A DNA stretch of 16,004 nucleotides from an uncultured Prevotellaceae bacterium (GCA_946624335.1 CAMOSA010000038.1:1-16004); one strand, 5' to 3'. Shown: positions 6,840-16,004, counted from the first letter of the stretch. A program made the numbers and translations. The notes: generated from the sequence alone by a model not told the origin.

Positions 6840-6877
6840 AACCAAAAAGAAATCAAGTAATCAACATTAATAGAAAC

Positions 6878-9772
6878 ATGCAAAACAGTATTCTCAAGCG
6901 AAGACTTGCCAAAAGCGCAAGTTACGCGTGTGCTGCTCTTCTGCTCTTAGGCGGAGGGACTGTGCTGTCGTCATGCGAAGACGACTTGCTCACAGGCACC
7001 CCCACCTGGCTCGGTAGCAGCATCTACGAAGAGCTGGAGAGCCGAGGTTCTTTCAAGCAGACCTTAGCGCTCATCAACGACCCCGACTTGTCGGAAACAA
7101 ACTATCCCGACTTGCTGCGCCGTTCAGGTAGTATGACCCTCTTTGTGGCAGATGACGAGGCGTGGAACCGTTACCTTGCCAAGAGGGGACTGACGTCGGT
7201 CAACCAACTGCCCAAATCAGAGAAGAAGAACCTCCTGAAGGCAGCGATGATCAACAACGCCTACCTCATCGAACTGCTCAGCAACACGGCGGGCAATCCT
7301 CCTACTGAAGGCGCCTGCATCCGACGTGCATCTCGCGTCGATGTGACTGACTCTGTGGAAGTTGTCTACAACGAGAATTTCCCCGTCGTCAACCCCAACC
7401 GCGTAGATGCTGAAGGCAACCAGACTGACTACTGGGCCGCAGTGCGCGACCGCGCTTCGATCAAACTCATCGACCGCTACATCCAGGATGGCTCCTACAG
7501 CGACGATGCTGCCCCGATGGTGCATTTCCTGCCCCGATACATGTCGCAGAACAACATCACCGGCGAAGACCTGGAGAAGCTGACCAACGGCGCCATCAAG
7601 AACGAAGATGGCAGCACCTCACGCAGCTACGTCAACGGTCTGCCCATCGCAATGAACGAGGGCAAGTGGGCCGAGAAAGACGTCGAGACAGACGGAACGA
7701 GCAAAAAATACCTGCAGGACATCACCTGCCAAAACGGTTATATTCATGTCCTTGAGGATGTGCCCGAACAGCTGAAAAGCATGGCCGAGATCATCAACAC
7801 GAAGCCTCAGTTCAGCATCTTCAGCGAACTGCTCGACCGCTTCAGCTATCCTTATTTCCTGACCGTTCAGGAGCAGGACGGACGTCGCGACTCGCTCTTC
7901 ACCAAACGTTACTTCAACAACTCGGGCAACCACGCCCTGAAGACCGTCATCGAGACAGAACGTGCTGTCAACGGCATCAGCTTCGACCCGGGATGGAACA
8001 CCTACGTGCTCTACACCAGTGGTAACCGCTACACGATGGCCGAGGATGCTGCTGCTATGTTCGTTCCGACCAACGAATTCATGGAGAGCTACCTGCACGG
8101 TGCGGGCGCTGCCATCGGTACGAAATATGGCTACGACTGGCATAACGTACCCGACAACGTCGTGCTCGACTTCATCAACAACTGTATGCAAGTCAGCTTC
8201 CGCAACACCGTGCCCAGCAAATTCAAGTCGGTCAAGAACTCAGCCTCCGAGGTGATGGGCATCGATAAGGCTGACGTCGACAGCTGCTTCATGGCTTGCA
8301 ACGGCGTCGTCTATCAATTAAATAAGGTGTTCGTCGCGCCCGAGCATCAGTCGGTATTCTTCCCCTGCGTGCTACGCTCCGACGAGGACCTGAACACCAT
8401 CTACACCACCATTGCCGACTTGCGTTACGAGAACCACCCTACGTGGACGGTCAGCGGTGAGTACCGGTCGTACGTCAACTCCATGAGCAGCTCGTATAGC
8501 TTCCTCATCCCCCGCGACAATGTAGAGACGAAGATGACCGAGCTGAAGGACAAGCCCTTCCTCGAGTACATCGACCCCTACTCCTTCACCACATCGACGC
8601 CCCTTGGCTTCCGCTTCTATGTGGACCCCGACCAGACGACACTGCCGGTCAGCGCCAAGGCCTTCAAGCTCGACTCGCTTGGTCATATCACCGACGAAGA
8701 AGTGCGCGCTCAGGCACCGACCATGGCCATGATCAACAACCGCTTGCGTGACATCCTTGATAACATCATCGTCGTACACGGTCAGCGCGGAGCACAGACC
8801 TTCCGCCCCGGACAGGAATACTACCTGAACAAGGCCGGCGGACCGGTCAAGGTACAGTTCACGGGCGGCAAGGTGACTGGCATCGCAGGCTCACGCCAGG
8901 CCGAGATGGGCGTATATATCCCTGTTGATCCCGAATTGGTATTTGACCAGACAGAGGTCGGTAACGGCGTAGCATACATCCTCGACTCTATCCCGCAGAG
9001 CACACTGACAAGCCCCTTCAAGGTGATGAACGACACGCTGAACCACCCGGAGTTCAAGGAGTTCGCCCGCCTGCTGCGCACCAGCTCCTTCGTCACACAG
9101 CCCGGTTCGCAATACGAAGGTCACTCGACCATCGACCAGGCCATCACCCTGATGAACAACTACCATTACACCGCCTTCATCCCGAAGAACGAAGCTATCC
9201 AGAGCCTCGTAGCTGCCGGCAAGCTGCCGACCGTCGATCAGGCTGACGAATGGGCCGACTACCGTGAGGCGTTGGAGATTTACCAACGCGAGCACGACGC
9301 CGAGCTCACCGACGAACGCAATGCCGAGATCGACTCGCTGTACCTCATGGCACAGAACTACGAAGCCCGTATTCAGGACGTCATCGACAACTTCGTACGT
9401 TACCACATTCAGGACGGATCCGTCTACCTCGGAGGTGCTGACTCGACAGGCGTCTACGAGACACAGGTCCTCGACACCGCCATGAACCGTTTCCGCCGAC
9501 TCACCGTCAGCAATCACGACCGCATCATGCGTGTGACCGACCTCACCGGACAGACCGCTAACGTCATTGATGGCGACGACAGCAACCTGCTGGGCCGACA
9601 GTACTACTTCACCAGCGCCAAGCTCATCTACAGCTCGGCATACGCTGTAGTACACCTCATCGACCGCGCCCTCTCGTATAGCGACGAGCAATTCCTGCCC
9701 GATGGCTTCCCCAAGCCTGAATACCCTGAATGGCTGCCCAAGCCGTCACTTATTAAGACCAGAAGAAGATGA
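6878..9772 (+). CDS. Surface lipoprotein with four fasciclin (FAS1)-like repeats
   Basis: This 964-aa protein opens with a signal peptide ending in the lipobox LSSC, making C33 the lipidated residue. The next residues are E and D, which favours export to the outer-membrane surface in Bacteroidota. Four FAS1-like units are visible by their closing motif: NGYIHVLEDV (286-295), NGVVYQLNKVF (475-485), NGVAYILDSI (696-705) and AVVHLIDRAL (923-932). Their openings are near residues 47, 312, 500 and 722, for example FSIFSELLDRF and HPEFKEFARLL. The inner strand is typified by YTAFIPKNEA and MTLFVADDEAW. Units of 180-250 residues exceed the usual 130-140, so the repeats carry insertions. FAS1 domains elsewhere act in adhesion and ligand binding, with no catalytic role. 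Its stop overlaps the SusC start by 4 bp (ATGA), so the two are probably coupled. Acting as a substrate-capturing accessory of the SusCD importer is inferred from context. Confidence 0.88.
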   Translation: MQNSILKRRLAKSASYACAALLLLGGGTVLSSCEDDLLTGTPTWLGSSIYEELESRGSFKQTLALINDPDLSETNYPDLLRRSGSMTLFVADDEAWNRYLAKRGLTSVNQLPKSEKKNLLKAAMINNAYLIELLSNTAGNPPTEGACIRRASRVDVTDSVEVVYNENFPVVNPNRVDAEGNQTDYWAAVRDRASIKLIDRYIQDGSYSDDAAPMVHFLPRYMSQNNITGEDLEKLTNGAIKNEDGSTSRSYVNGLPIAMNEGKWAEKDVETDGTSKKYLQDITCQNGYIHVLEDVPEQLKSMAEIINTKPQFSIFSELLDRFSYPYFLTVQEQDGRRDSLFTKRYFNNSGNHALKTVIETERAVNGISFDPGWNTYVLYTSGNRYTMAEDAAAMFVPTNEFMESYLHGAGAAIGTKYGYDWHNVPDNVVLDFINNCMQVSFRNTVPSKFKSVKNSASEVMGIDKADVDSCFMACNGVVYQLNKVFVAPEHQSVFFPCVLRSDEDLNTIYTTIADLRYENHPTWTVSGEYRSYVNSMSSSYSFLIPRDNVETKMTELKDKPFLEYIDPYSFTTSTPLGFRFYVDPDQTTLPVSAKAFKLDSLGHITDEEVRAQAPTMAMINNRLRDILDNIIVVHGQRGAQTFRPGQEYYLNKAGGPVKVQFTGGKVTGIAGSRQAEMGVYIPVDPELVFDQTEVGNGVAYILDSIPQSTLTSPFKVMNDTLNHPEFKEFARLLRTSSFVTQPGSQYEGHSTIDQAITLMNNYHYTAFIPKNEAIQSLVAAGKLPTVDQADEWADYREALEIYQREHDAELTDERNAEIDSLYLMAQNYEARIQDVIDNFVRYHIQDGSVYLGGADSTGVYETQVLDTAMNRFRRLTVSNHDRIMRVTDLTGQTANVIDGDDSNLLGRQYYFTSAKLIYSSAYAVVHLIDRALSYSDEQFLPDGFPKPEYPEWLPKPSLIKTRRR

Positions 9773-12700
9773 AAACACTCAGATATTATATTACCGTAAG
9801 CCTGATGCTGGTCTCGACACTGGCGATGGCTCAGATTTCACGCATCAGCGGTACCGTCAGCGATGACTTCGACGTACTCCCTGGCGTGAATGTGGTCGAG
9901 ATTGACGCATCAAACCGTATGGTCAACGCGACCGTCACTGACATGAACGGTAACTTTGTCTTGCCGATCAAGAGCGCCAAGAACAAGGTAAAGTTCAGCT
10001 ATATGGGCTTCAAGACACAGACGCTGCCCATCAACAAGACCGTCTTCAAGATCAAGATGGAAGAGAATGCCAAGACGATGAACGTCGTAGAGGTCAAGGC
10101 ACAGAAGAAGCTGAAGACATCGGGCCTCGAGATTCCCGAGCGTGAAGTCAGCTTCTCGGCACAGAGCCTCTCGGCAAAGGAATTCGAAGGTCTCGGCATC
10201 ACCTCCGTCGACGAAGCCCTGCAAGGACGTATCGCAGGTCTGGATATCGTCGCCAACTCGGGTGACCTCGGAGCCGGAACGAGTATGCGCCTCCGCGGTG
10301 CTTCCACCGTGTCGACGCTGACCTCCAACGAGCCTCTGATCGTCGTCAACGGCAACGTATGGAACGTAGACCTCTCTGACTTCGACACCGCTACGGCCAA
10401 CGACGAGAAGTTTGCACAGTTGCTGAACGTCAACACCGAGGATATCGAGGACATCAAGGTGCTCAAGGACGCTGCGGCAACAGCCATCTGGGGTTCACAG
10501 GGTGCTAACGGTGTCATCGAGATCACCACCAAGCGCGGCCGCCGTGGAACGCCGCAGGTCACGTACTCGGTCAAACTCACGATGACCCACCAGCCTAAGG
10601 GCATCGCACTGCTTAACGGTGACCAGTACACGATGCTGCTCAAAGAAGAATACTTCAACCCCGAACAGCGCACATTCATCGGCGACGTACAGGAGCTGAA
10701 CTACAACGAGAACGACTCTGAGTTCCTCATGTTCAACAAGAACACCGACTGGATCGACCTCGTCAGCAAGAACGGTCTGCGCCAGAACCACTACGTCAGC
10801 GTCACCGGTGGTGGCGAGAAGGCTACCTTCCGCATCTCTGGCGGTTACGACCATGAGACGGGTACCATCATCGAGCAGAAGCTGAACCGCTTCTCCACAC
10901 GTATGGCCCTCGACTACTACGTCAATGACCGCATCAAGATCCTGTCGAACTTCTCGCTGACATACACCAAGAACAACCGCAACTATGACGGTCTGCTCGG
11001 TATCGCCTACACCAAGATGCCTAACCTCTCGCCCTATCGCTATGAGCGCGATGCCTATGGCAACGAATACAACACCGGCGAATACTACATCATACCAGAC
11101 TACGCGTTCACCAACCATGGACAGCTCTCCGTAGATGATCGCAACAAGTTCGACGACCAGCGCAACTCTCACAACCCGCTCGCCAGCGCCAAGTATGCCA
11201 AGAACCAGCAGACGACCTACGATATCTCGCCTGAACTGGAATTGCAGTACAAGCTGCTCGGCCTCGACGAAGACAGCCACCAGCTGACCTACAACGGACG
11301 TGTCGTCATGAACGTCTACAATGACTACACCGACCAGAGCTTCCCCCGTTCGCTGCTCAGCACGAACTATTACAACAACGGTACGGCCTACAACTACAGC
11401 CGCAAGAACCTGGCCTTCACGACGACACACACGCTGAACTTCCATCCGCATTTCAACAACGAAGACCACGACCTGCGTATGCTCGGACGCTTCCAGCTCG
11501 TCAGCGGAAGCTCCAGCAGCCAGAGCACTGACGTCAACCGCCTGCCCAACCACATGGAGTCGGTCACGGCCGGAGCCAATGTCACGAAGATGGGTAGTGG
11601 TTTCAGCGAATGGCGTTCACTCTACTACACTTTCTCAGCTCACTACTCTTTCAAGGGACGTTACGTCCTGGCCTACTCCATGCGCGCCGACGCCACCACG
11701 AAGTTCGGTCCGCGCAGCCGCTGGGGTATCTTCCCCGCTATCTCGGGTAAGTGGATCATCATCGACGAGCCCTGGATGAAGGTGGTGCGCGAGAAAGCCA
11801 AGATGAACCAGCTGGCCATCCGACCGGGTTGGGGTCGTGTCGGTAACCCGCCCACGGCAGACTACCTTTATATGAATATGTACTCCCCCGGCAGCACCTA
11901 CCTCAATATCCGCTCCATGAATCCGAGCGGCCTGAAGCTCACCGACTTCCACTGGGAGAACATCTATACCTACAACCTCGGTATTGACCTCGGCTTCTTC
12001 GACGATCGCCTGAAGATCATCGTAGACCTCTACCAGCGCGATACAAAAGATATGCTGATGGCTAATGTCGGTATACCTTCCTCTAACGGTTGGAGTGGTC
12101 TGGCCTACAAGAATGTCGGCGATATGCGCAACCAAGGCTGGGAAGTACAGGTCAACGGCGACCGCCTGCTCAAGAAAGGCAAGTTCTACACCGATATCTA
12201 CGTCAACTTCGCCAACAACCGCAACGTCATCACCAAGATGGATCCCCTCGTGCTGAAATCCTTGAACCGTGACTGGACAGAAGGTAACCGCAGCGTGCTG
12301 CAGCGCGTACAGGTCAACAACCCGTTCGGCTCTATCTACGGCTTCCGTAGCAAGGGCGTCTATCAGTACAACTTCAACACCGCCCGTGATCTGGCTCGCG
12401 CCGATCAGGCCAACGGCACCAATGTCCTGCAGGAATACATCAACGCAGGCCGCACCTACCCCATCGCCATCGGCGCCAGCGGCGAGTATGTCAGGGATGC
12501 CAAGGGTGACCCCGTGCAGATGCGCTTCTGCTACAAGACCGAAAGCAACTCGGGCTACTACTTCAAGGGCGGTGATGCCATCTACGAGGACATCAACCAC
12601 GACGGTAACATCAACCAGCTCGACCTCGTCTACCTGGGCAACTCGCTGCCTCGTCTGACCGGCGGTTTCGGCTTCACGCTGCACTACGACCGCTGGGCAC

Positions 12701-13143
12701 TGCGCGCCAACTTCAACTACCGTATCGACTACGACATCCTGAACATGGCCCGCCTCGATATGGAATCCATGGTCAGCAACAACAACCAAAGCCAAGCTGT
12801 TAACTACCGCTGGCGCAAGGAAGGCGACCAGACCTCGATTCCACGTGCCATGTACGGCAACGGCTCGAACTACAACACCCTCATCAGCGACCGCTTCGTC
12901 GAGGACGGTACGTTCCTGCGTCTGAACTACCTGCAGCTGAACTACAGCTTCGATCCGAAGAAGTTGAAGAATTGGCACATGAAGACCCTCAACTTCTACG
13001 CCAGCGCCAACAACCTGTTCTGCCTGACCAAGTACTCGGGTGTTGACCCCGAAATCGGCTATGGCGGCTATGGCGTCACGACGGACAACTCGAAGACACC
13101 TCGTTCCAAGTCGTACACCGTTGGTCTCACTATTGGTTTCTAA
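9769..13143 (+). CDS. SusC/RagA-family TonB-dependent outer-membrane transporter
   Basis: The 1124-aa product carries a signal peptide (cut after LAMA, near residue 21). A carboxypeptidase-regulatory-like N-terminal domain follows (about 25-100: ISGTVSDDFDVLPGVNV ... YMGFKTQTLPI). The plug (about 125-255) includes LQGRIAGLDIVANSG, RLRGASTV and the SusC hallmark LKDAAATAIWGSQGANGV (232-249). The remainder is the 22-strand-type barrel, ending in the aromatic-terminated strand YTVGLTIGF. Such proteins import glycans, glycopeptides or peptides using TonB-ExbBD energy while a SusD lipoprotein closes the mouth. The gene overlaps the preceding FAS1 lipoprotein gene by 4 bp and is followed after 19 bp by susD-like. 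Length is normal for the family. No sigma/anti-sigma extension (STN domain) is present at the N-terminus, so signalling through an anti-sigma factor is unlikely. The imported substrate is unknown. Confidence 0.97.
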   Translation: MKTLRYYITVSLMLVSTLAMAQISRISGTVSDDFDVLPGVNVVEIDASNRMVNATVTDMNGNFVLPIKSAKNKVKFSYMGFKTQTLPINKTVFKIKMEENAKTMNVVEVKAQKKLKTSGLEIPEREVSFSAQSLSAKEFEGLGITSVDEALQGRIAGLDIVANSGDLGAGTSMRLRGASTVSTLTSNEPLIVVNGNVWNVDLSDFDTATANDEKFAQLLNVNTEDIEDIKVLKDAAATAIWGSQGANGVIEITTKRGRRGTPQVTYSVKLTMTHQPKGIALLNGDQYTMLLKEEYFNPEQRTFIGDVQELNYNENDSEFLMFNKNTDWIDLVSKNGLRQNHYVSVTGGGEKATFRISGGYDHETGTIIEQKLNRFSTRMALDYYVNDRIKILSNFSLTYTKNNRNYDGLLGIAYTKMPNLSPYRYERDAYGNEYNTGEYYIIPDYAFTNHGQLSVDDRNKFDDQRNSHNPLASAKYAKNQQTTYDISPELELQYKLLGLDEDSHQLTYNGRVVMNVYNDYTDQSFPRSLLSTNYYNNGTAYNYSRKNLAFTTTHTLNFHPHFNNEDHDLRMLGRFQLVSGSSSSQSTDVNRLPNHMESVTAGANVTKMGSGFSEWRSLYYTFSAHYSFKGRYVLAYSMRADATTKFGPRSRWGIFPAISGKWIIIDEPWMKVVREKAKMNQLAIRPGWGRVGNPPTADYLYMNMYSPGSTYLNIRSMNPSGLKLTDFHWENIYTYNLGIDLGFFDDRLKIIVDLYQRDTKDMLMANVGIPSSNGWSGLAYKNVGDMRNQGWEVQVNGDRLLKKGKFYTDIYVNFANNRNVITKMDPLVLKSLNRDWTEGNRSVLQRVQVNNPFGSIYGFRSKGVYQYNFNTARDLARADQANGTNVLQEYINAGRTYPIAIGASGEYVRDAKGDPVQMRFCYKTESNSGYYFKGGDAIYEDINHDGNINQLDLVYLGNSLPRLTGGFGFTLHYDRWALRANFNYRIDYDILNMARLDMESMVSNNNQSQAVNYRWRKEGDQTSIPRAMYGNGSNYNTLISDRFVEDGTFLRLNYLQLNYSFDPKKLKNWHMKTLNFYASANNLFCLTKYSGVDPEIGYGGYGVTTDNSKTPRSKSYTVGLTIGF

Positions 13144-13162
13144 ACACGCAATCCATTCAACT

Positions 13163-14938
13163 ATGAAAACTCTAAATAAAACTATAAAAAGCGGCGCATT
13201 GCTGGGTGCGTTCTGTCTTGCGCTGACAGGATGCGGCGACTTCCTGGAAATAACGCCTCGCGACCAGGTGACCGAGGATAATTTCTGGAATGAGAAAGCC
13301 GATATTGACCAGATGGTAGCCGGCTGCTACGCTTCCATGCAGAGCGATGCCTTCATTCGTCGATGCATCGTGTGGGGCGAGCTCCGCAGCGACAATATCT
13401 TTCCCGGCTCCGATGTCCAGAACAATGAGAACCTCTATCAGGCTCTGCGCGAGAATCTGCTGACGACGAACGAATATGCCGACTGGTCATCGTTCTATAC
13501 CGTCATCAATAAGTGTAACACCATCATCGAGAAAGCTCCTATCGTCAGCCAGAAGGACCCGGCATACCGCATGAGCGACGTCAACGCCACGATTGCCGAG
13601 ATGACCGCCCTGCGTTCACTCTGCTACTTCTATCTGATACGCGCCTTCGATGCGGTTCCTTTCTCACGCGAAGGTGTCGAACAGGAGAACGAGGTCGTGC
13701 AGGCCCCTGCCAGTTCCTTCAGCTATATCCTCGGCGAGATTATCAATGACCTCGAGAGTGTCAAGGGCAATGCGCTCGATCACTACGCTGCCATCAGCAT
13801 CCAGGACGGCGTAGGCAGCCGCTTCAACAGCAACTGCAACCGCATCACGCGTAACGCCATCAATGCCATGCTGACGGATATGTATCTCTGGCAAGGCAAC
13901 TACGACCGGGCAATAGCTTGTGCCGAGGAAGTGCGTGCTGCCAAGCGTAAGGACTACGACCGCGAGTTCAACCGCCAGACATCACTCTCCAACTCGGCTC
14001 CCCAGTTGGTCGAGGCACCGCATGGCCTGATTGTTCCTTTGTATGTCAACACGACAGCGAACCCCTCAGTGTCCGCCAATGCCATCTTCGGCTCGGGAAA
14101 TAGTTTTGAGAGCCTCTTTGAGCTGTCTTACAATCCCAACGGAATCGATGATGCAACTTACATCCATAGTTCTGCATTAGGCACGTTGTTCGGCAACAAT
14201 CTTCCTAAGAATCGAGGAGGCAACAACGGTATTGGACTCTTGACCATCAATCCCACCCTCGTTGCCGATGCTCCCTCGACATGGAACACCTTCAGCAACC
14301 AGTATGACGTCCGCTACTATAACACCTTCCAGTCGGTCGACAACAACTACGGTGAAGGTTATATCCGCAAAGGCGTTGCCTACATCTATAACCTCGGCAA
14401 CCTCAGCGGCAATATGCCCTACAACAACTACGCCCAGAGCTCGTTCATGATACACACGTATAACGACCGCAATTGGATCTTCTACCGCTTGACAGACGTG
14501 ATGCTCATGGAGGCCGAAGCTTACCTGATGAAAGCCACCGACGAGGAGAGCGAACAGAACACCGAGCTGCTGGCGAAAGCCTTCGACCTGATTTACCTCG
14601 TCGACCGCCGCTCTATGGTAGACCGTAGCCGCTACCTCAACGAGAACTCGCAGGAAGCAAAGAACCGCGGACTACTCCTGCAGCGCCTCCGCAGGGAGCG
14701 CAATGCAGAGCTGATGTTCGAGGGCAAACGGTGGTTCGACCTCGTGCGCTACGCCCGCCAGGCCGGAAGCCTCGACATCATTCAGAGCACCGTACCGGCC
14801 AAGATCTCCGGCACCGTATCCTTCCCCTCGATGGCTCACCTCTTCTGGCCCTATCACAAGGAAGAATGCAAGAAGAACCCCTTCCTCGTCCAGAAATCCA
14901 TCTACGGCGAAGGCAAGCAAACCTTTGAGTTAAACTAA
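13163..14938 (+). CDS. SusD/RagB-family outer-membrane lipoprotein
   Basis: The 591-aa product has a signal peptide with lipobox LTGC (C24 lipidated), then GDFLEITPRDQVTEDNFW, the standard SusD N-terminus. TPR-like helices follow (ALRSLCYFYLIRAFDAVPF, then MLTDMYLWQGNYDRAIACAEEV). Near the C-terminus sits the diagnostic RRERNAELMFEGKRWFDL (510-527), continuing VRYAR. SusD proteins lie on the cell surface as the lid of the SusC barrel and help capture the substrate. I start at 13163; the longer in-frame ATG at 13040 lies inside the SusC gene and lacks a signal peptide. It lies 19 bp after SusC and 16 bp before the next lipoprotein gene, so it is in the same operon. Slightly longer than typical SusD (about 520-570 aa) but within family range. 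Ligand residues cannot be predicted. Confidence 0.96.
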   Translation: MKTLNKTIKSGALLGAFCLALTGCGDFLEITPRDQVTEDNFWNEKADIDQMVAGCYASMQSDAFIRRCIVWGELRSDNIFPGSDVQNNENLYQALRENLLTTNEYADWSSFYTVINKCNTIIEKAPIVSQKDPAYRMSDVNATIAEMTALRSLCYFYLIRAFDAVPFSREGVEQENEVVQAPASSFSYILGEIINDLESVKGNALDHYAAISIQDGVGSRFNSNCNRITRNAINAMLTDMYLWQGNYDRAIACAEEVRAAKRKDYDREFNRQTSLSNSAPQLVEAPHGLIVPLYVNTTANPSVSANAIFGSGNSFESLFELSYNPNGIDDATYIHSSALGTLFGNNLPKNRGGNNGIGLLTINPTLVADAPSTWNTFSNQYDVRYYNTFQSVDNNYGEGYIRKGVAYIYNLGNLSGNMPYNNYAQSSFMIHTYNDRNWIFYRLTDVMLMEAEAYLMKATDEESEQNTELLAKAFDLIYLVDRRSMVDRSRYLNENSQEAKNRGLLLQRLRRERNAELMFEGKRWFDLVRYARQAGSLDIIQSTVPAKISGTVSFPSMAHLFWPYHKEECKKNPFLVQKSIYGEGKQTFELN

Positions 14939-14954
14939 GCGTAATCCAACGACA

Positions 14955-16004
14955 ATGAAAAAGATATTTCAATCAGCTAAGAGCTATGTATTCATAGCCA
15001 TAGCGTCGCTTTCTCTCGGTTTCGTCGCCTGCAACGACGACGTCTCCGGCGACGACCTGTACACCTACCGGGCCGAGATGGTGAGCGACTATATCCGCGA
15101 CAACGCGGAGTTTTCAGAGTTCGCCAAGATTGTGGAGAAAGCAGGAAAGATGGAACTCTTGTCCACCTACGGCCGTTATACCTGTTTCGCCCCGACGAAC
15201 GAAGCTGTCAACGAGTACTTCAAGGCCATGGGCATCCAGTCCGTCGACGAACTCTCAGCCGAAGACTGCGACACGATAGCCAGCACACAGATCGTGGACC
15301 GTATCTACTCCACTGCCGACCTGATGAGTCTGGCGGGCGGTTTCATTCCTGAGACCAACCTGCTGGGACGTAACCTCTCCATCGAGCAGATTCCTGTCGT
15401 CGAGGACGGAGACACCGTCAATACGACGTTCCGCATCAACCGCTCCGGTATGGTCATCATCTCGCTGGCCAACGACTCGGTCGAGAACGGTATCGTGCAT
15501 CCCATCAGCACCCTCATCCGATCCTCCAACGAGACACTGCCTACCATCATGGCTGAGGACGATGCCATCAGTATCTTCAACCAGTGTATCGAGATGACCG
15601 GTCTTGACGAACAGCTGCAACGCATCCAGGACGTCTCCTATGACCCGCGTGACTACGAGTATATGGAAGGTCTCTATCGCTCCCACGAGCACCGCAACTA
15701 CTGTCACGTCCCCGAGACCCGTAAGTATGGCTACACCGTATTCGCCGTGCCCGACAGCATCCTCAGCCAAGTCTATGGTATCGAGAACTGGGAGCAGCTC
15801 TACGACTATGCATGCACCAAGTATCCCGAAGGTGCCGGCGAGGATTATTACGGCAAGAGCAAGGAAGCACTCGAAGACGTGCGCAACCCGTTGCACAAGC
15901 TCCTGGCCTACCACATGCTCGACCGCAAGGGACTCTTCAACAAGCTCTACACCAACTGCCCCATCTTCCGCAACGAGATCAACCCGACGGAATGGCACTC
16001 CACG
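14955..16004 (+). CDS. Second FAS1-domain lipoprotein (partial, C-terminus off the right edge)
   Basis: The first 350 residues are present and the frame is open at the window end. A signal peptide leads to FVAC (C26), a slightly unusual lipobox with Phe at -3, followed by NDD, which suits surface export. A classic FAS1 domain follows (about 48-190): NAEFSEFAKIVEKAGKMELL, YTCFAPTNEAVNEYF, and the closing NGIVHPISTLI. A second FAS1-like unit starts near 195 (AISIFNQCIEMTGL) and contains YGYTVFAVPDSIL. Its first domain is closer to canonical FAS1 than those of the 964-aa protein. It begins 16 bp after the SusD stop and so belongs to the same operon. The position after SusD is that of the surface glycan-binding protein (SusE/SusF-like place) in standard loci; that functional parallel is inferred. 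It is not a duplicate of the upstream protein at readable similarity apart from the fold. Confidence 0.9.
   Translation, partial: MKKIFQSAKSYVFIAIASLSLGFVACNDDVSGDDLYTYRAEMVSDYIRDNAEFSEFAKIVEKAGKMELLSTYGRYTCFAPTNEAVNEYFKAMGIQSVDELSAEDCDTIASTQIVDRIYSTADLMSLAGGFIPETNLLGRNLSIEQIPVVEDGDTVNTTFRINRSGMVIISLANDSVENGIVHPISTLIRSSNETLPTIMAEDDAISIFNQCIEMTGLDEQLQRIQDVSYDPRDYEYMEGLYRSHEHRNYCHVPETRKYGYTVFAVPDSILSQVYGIENWEQLYDYACTKYPEGAGEDYYGKSKEALEDVRNPLHKLLAYHMLDRKGLFNKLYTNCPIFRNEINPTEWHST

Noticed and set aside
5897..6877. tRNA, rRNA or other known structured RNA gene
   Set aside because: I looked for cloverleaf-like arms and rRNA signatures and saw none; hairpins present are explained by the palindrome and repeats.
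11635..12978. 447-codon minus-strand open frame inside the SusC gene
   Set aside because: Shadow of the SusC coding frame in GC-rich sequence; low-complexity Val/Ala/Glu/Asp composition with no recognisable motif.
13040..13162. Longer SusD start inside the SusC gene
   Set aside because: It would hide the lipoprotein signal peptide that begins at 13163, and overlap the SusC end by over 100 bp.

Overview
The window looks like a chromosomal segment from a Bacteroidales bacterium, probably a fairly GC-rich member of the Prevotella group. The evidence is an adjacent SusC/SusD pair, SusC-type TonB-dependent receptor features, Bacteroidota-type -7 promoter elements (TAnnTTTG) in place of E. coli-like promoters, and little sign of Shine-Dalgarno sequences before the starts. 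The genus is inferred, not proven.

Left part (1-4963, minus strand). Three genes read leftwards. A Wzx-like polysaccharide flippase (starting at 4963) overlaps a family 2 glycosyltransferase by 4 bp. After 38 bp follows a secreted multidomain glycoside hydrolase that runs off the left edge; its core carries the NEP and TEW motifs of the GH128 (asl1-like beta-1,3-glucanase) family.

Middle (4964-6877). A compact divergent promoter with two near-symmetrical -7 boxes separates the flippase from panB (ketopantoate hydroxymethyltransferase, pantothenate/CoA synthesis). Behind panB lies about 980 bp without an intact gene, but it is structured. It holds seven units of a degenerate 22-bp tandem repeat centred on CCTAGG, directly followed by a roughly 415-bp imperfect palindrome with arms of about 140 nt or more. 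Next comes the frameshifted C-terminal remnant of a probable outer-membrane protein gene, broken by a 22-bp duplication. A terminator-like hairpin, a -7 promoter element and a short leader hairpin complete the stretch.

Right part (6878-16004, plus strand). A tight operon encodes a 964-aa lipoprotein with four fasciclin (FAS1)-like repeats, a SusC/RagA TonB-dependent transporter (4-bp overlap), a SusD-like lipoprotein (19-bp gap), and a second FAS1 lipoprotein (16-bp gap) that runs off the right edge. SusC and SusD should form a lidded outer-membrane importer. The FAS1 lipoproteins occupy the place where accessory surface glycan-binding proteins or enzymes sit in ordinary polysaccharide-utilisation loci. 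No glycoside hydrolase, protease or regulator is visible inside this operon, so its ligand is unknown. This FAS1-SusC-SusD-FAS1 unit is the most interesting candidate system in the window.
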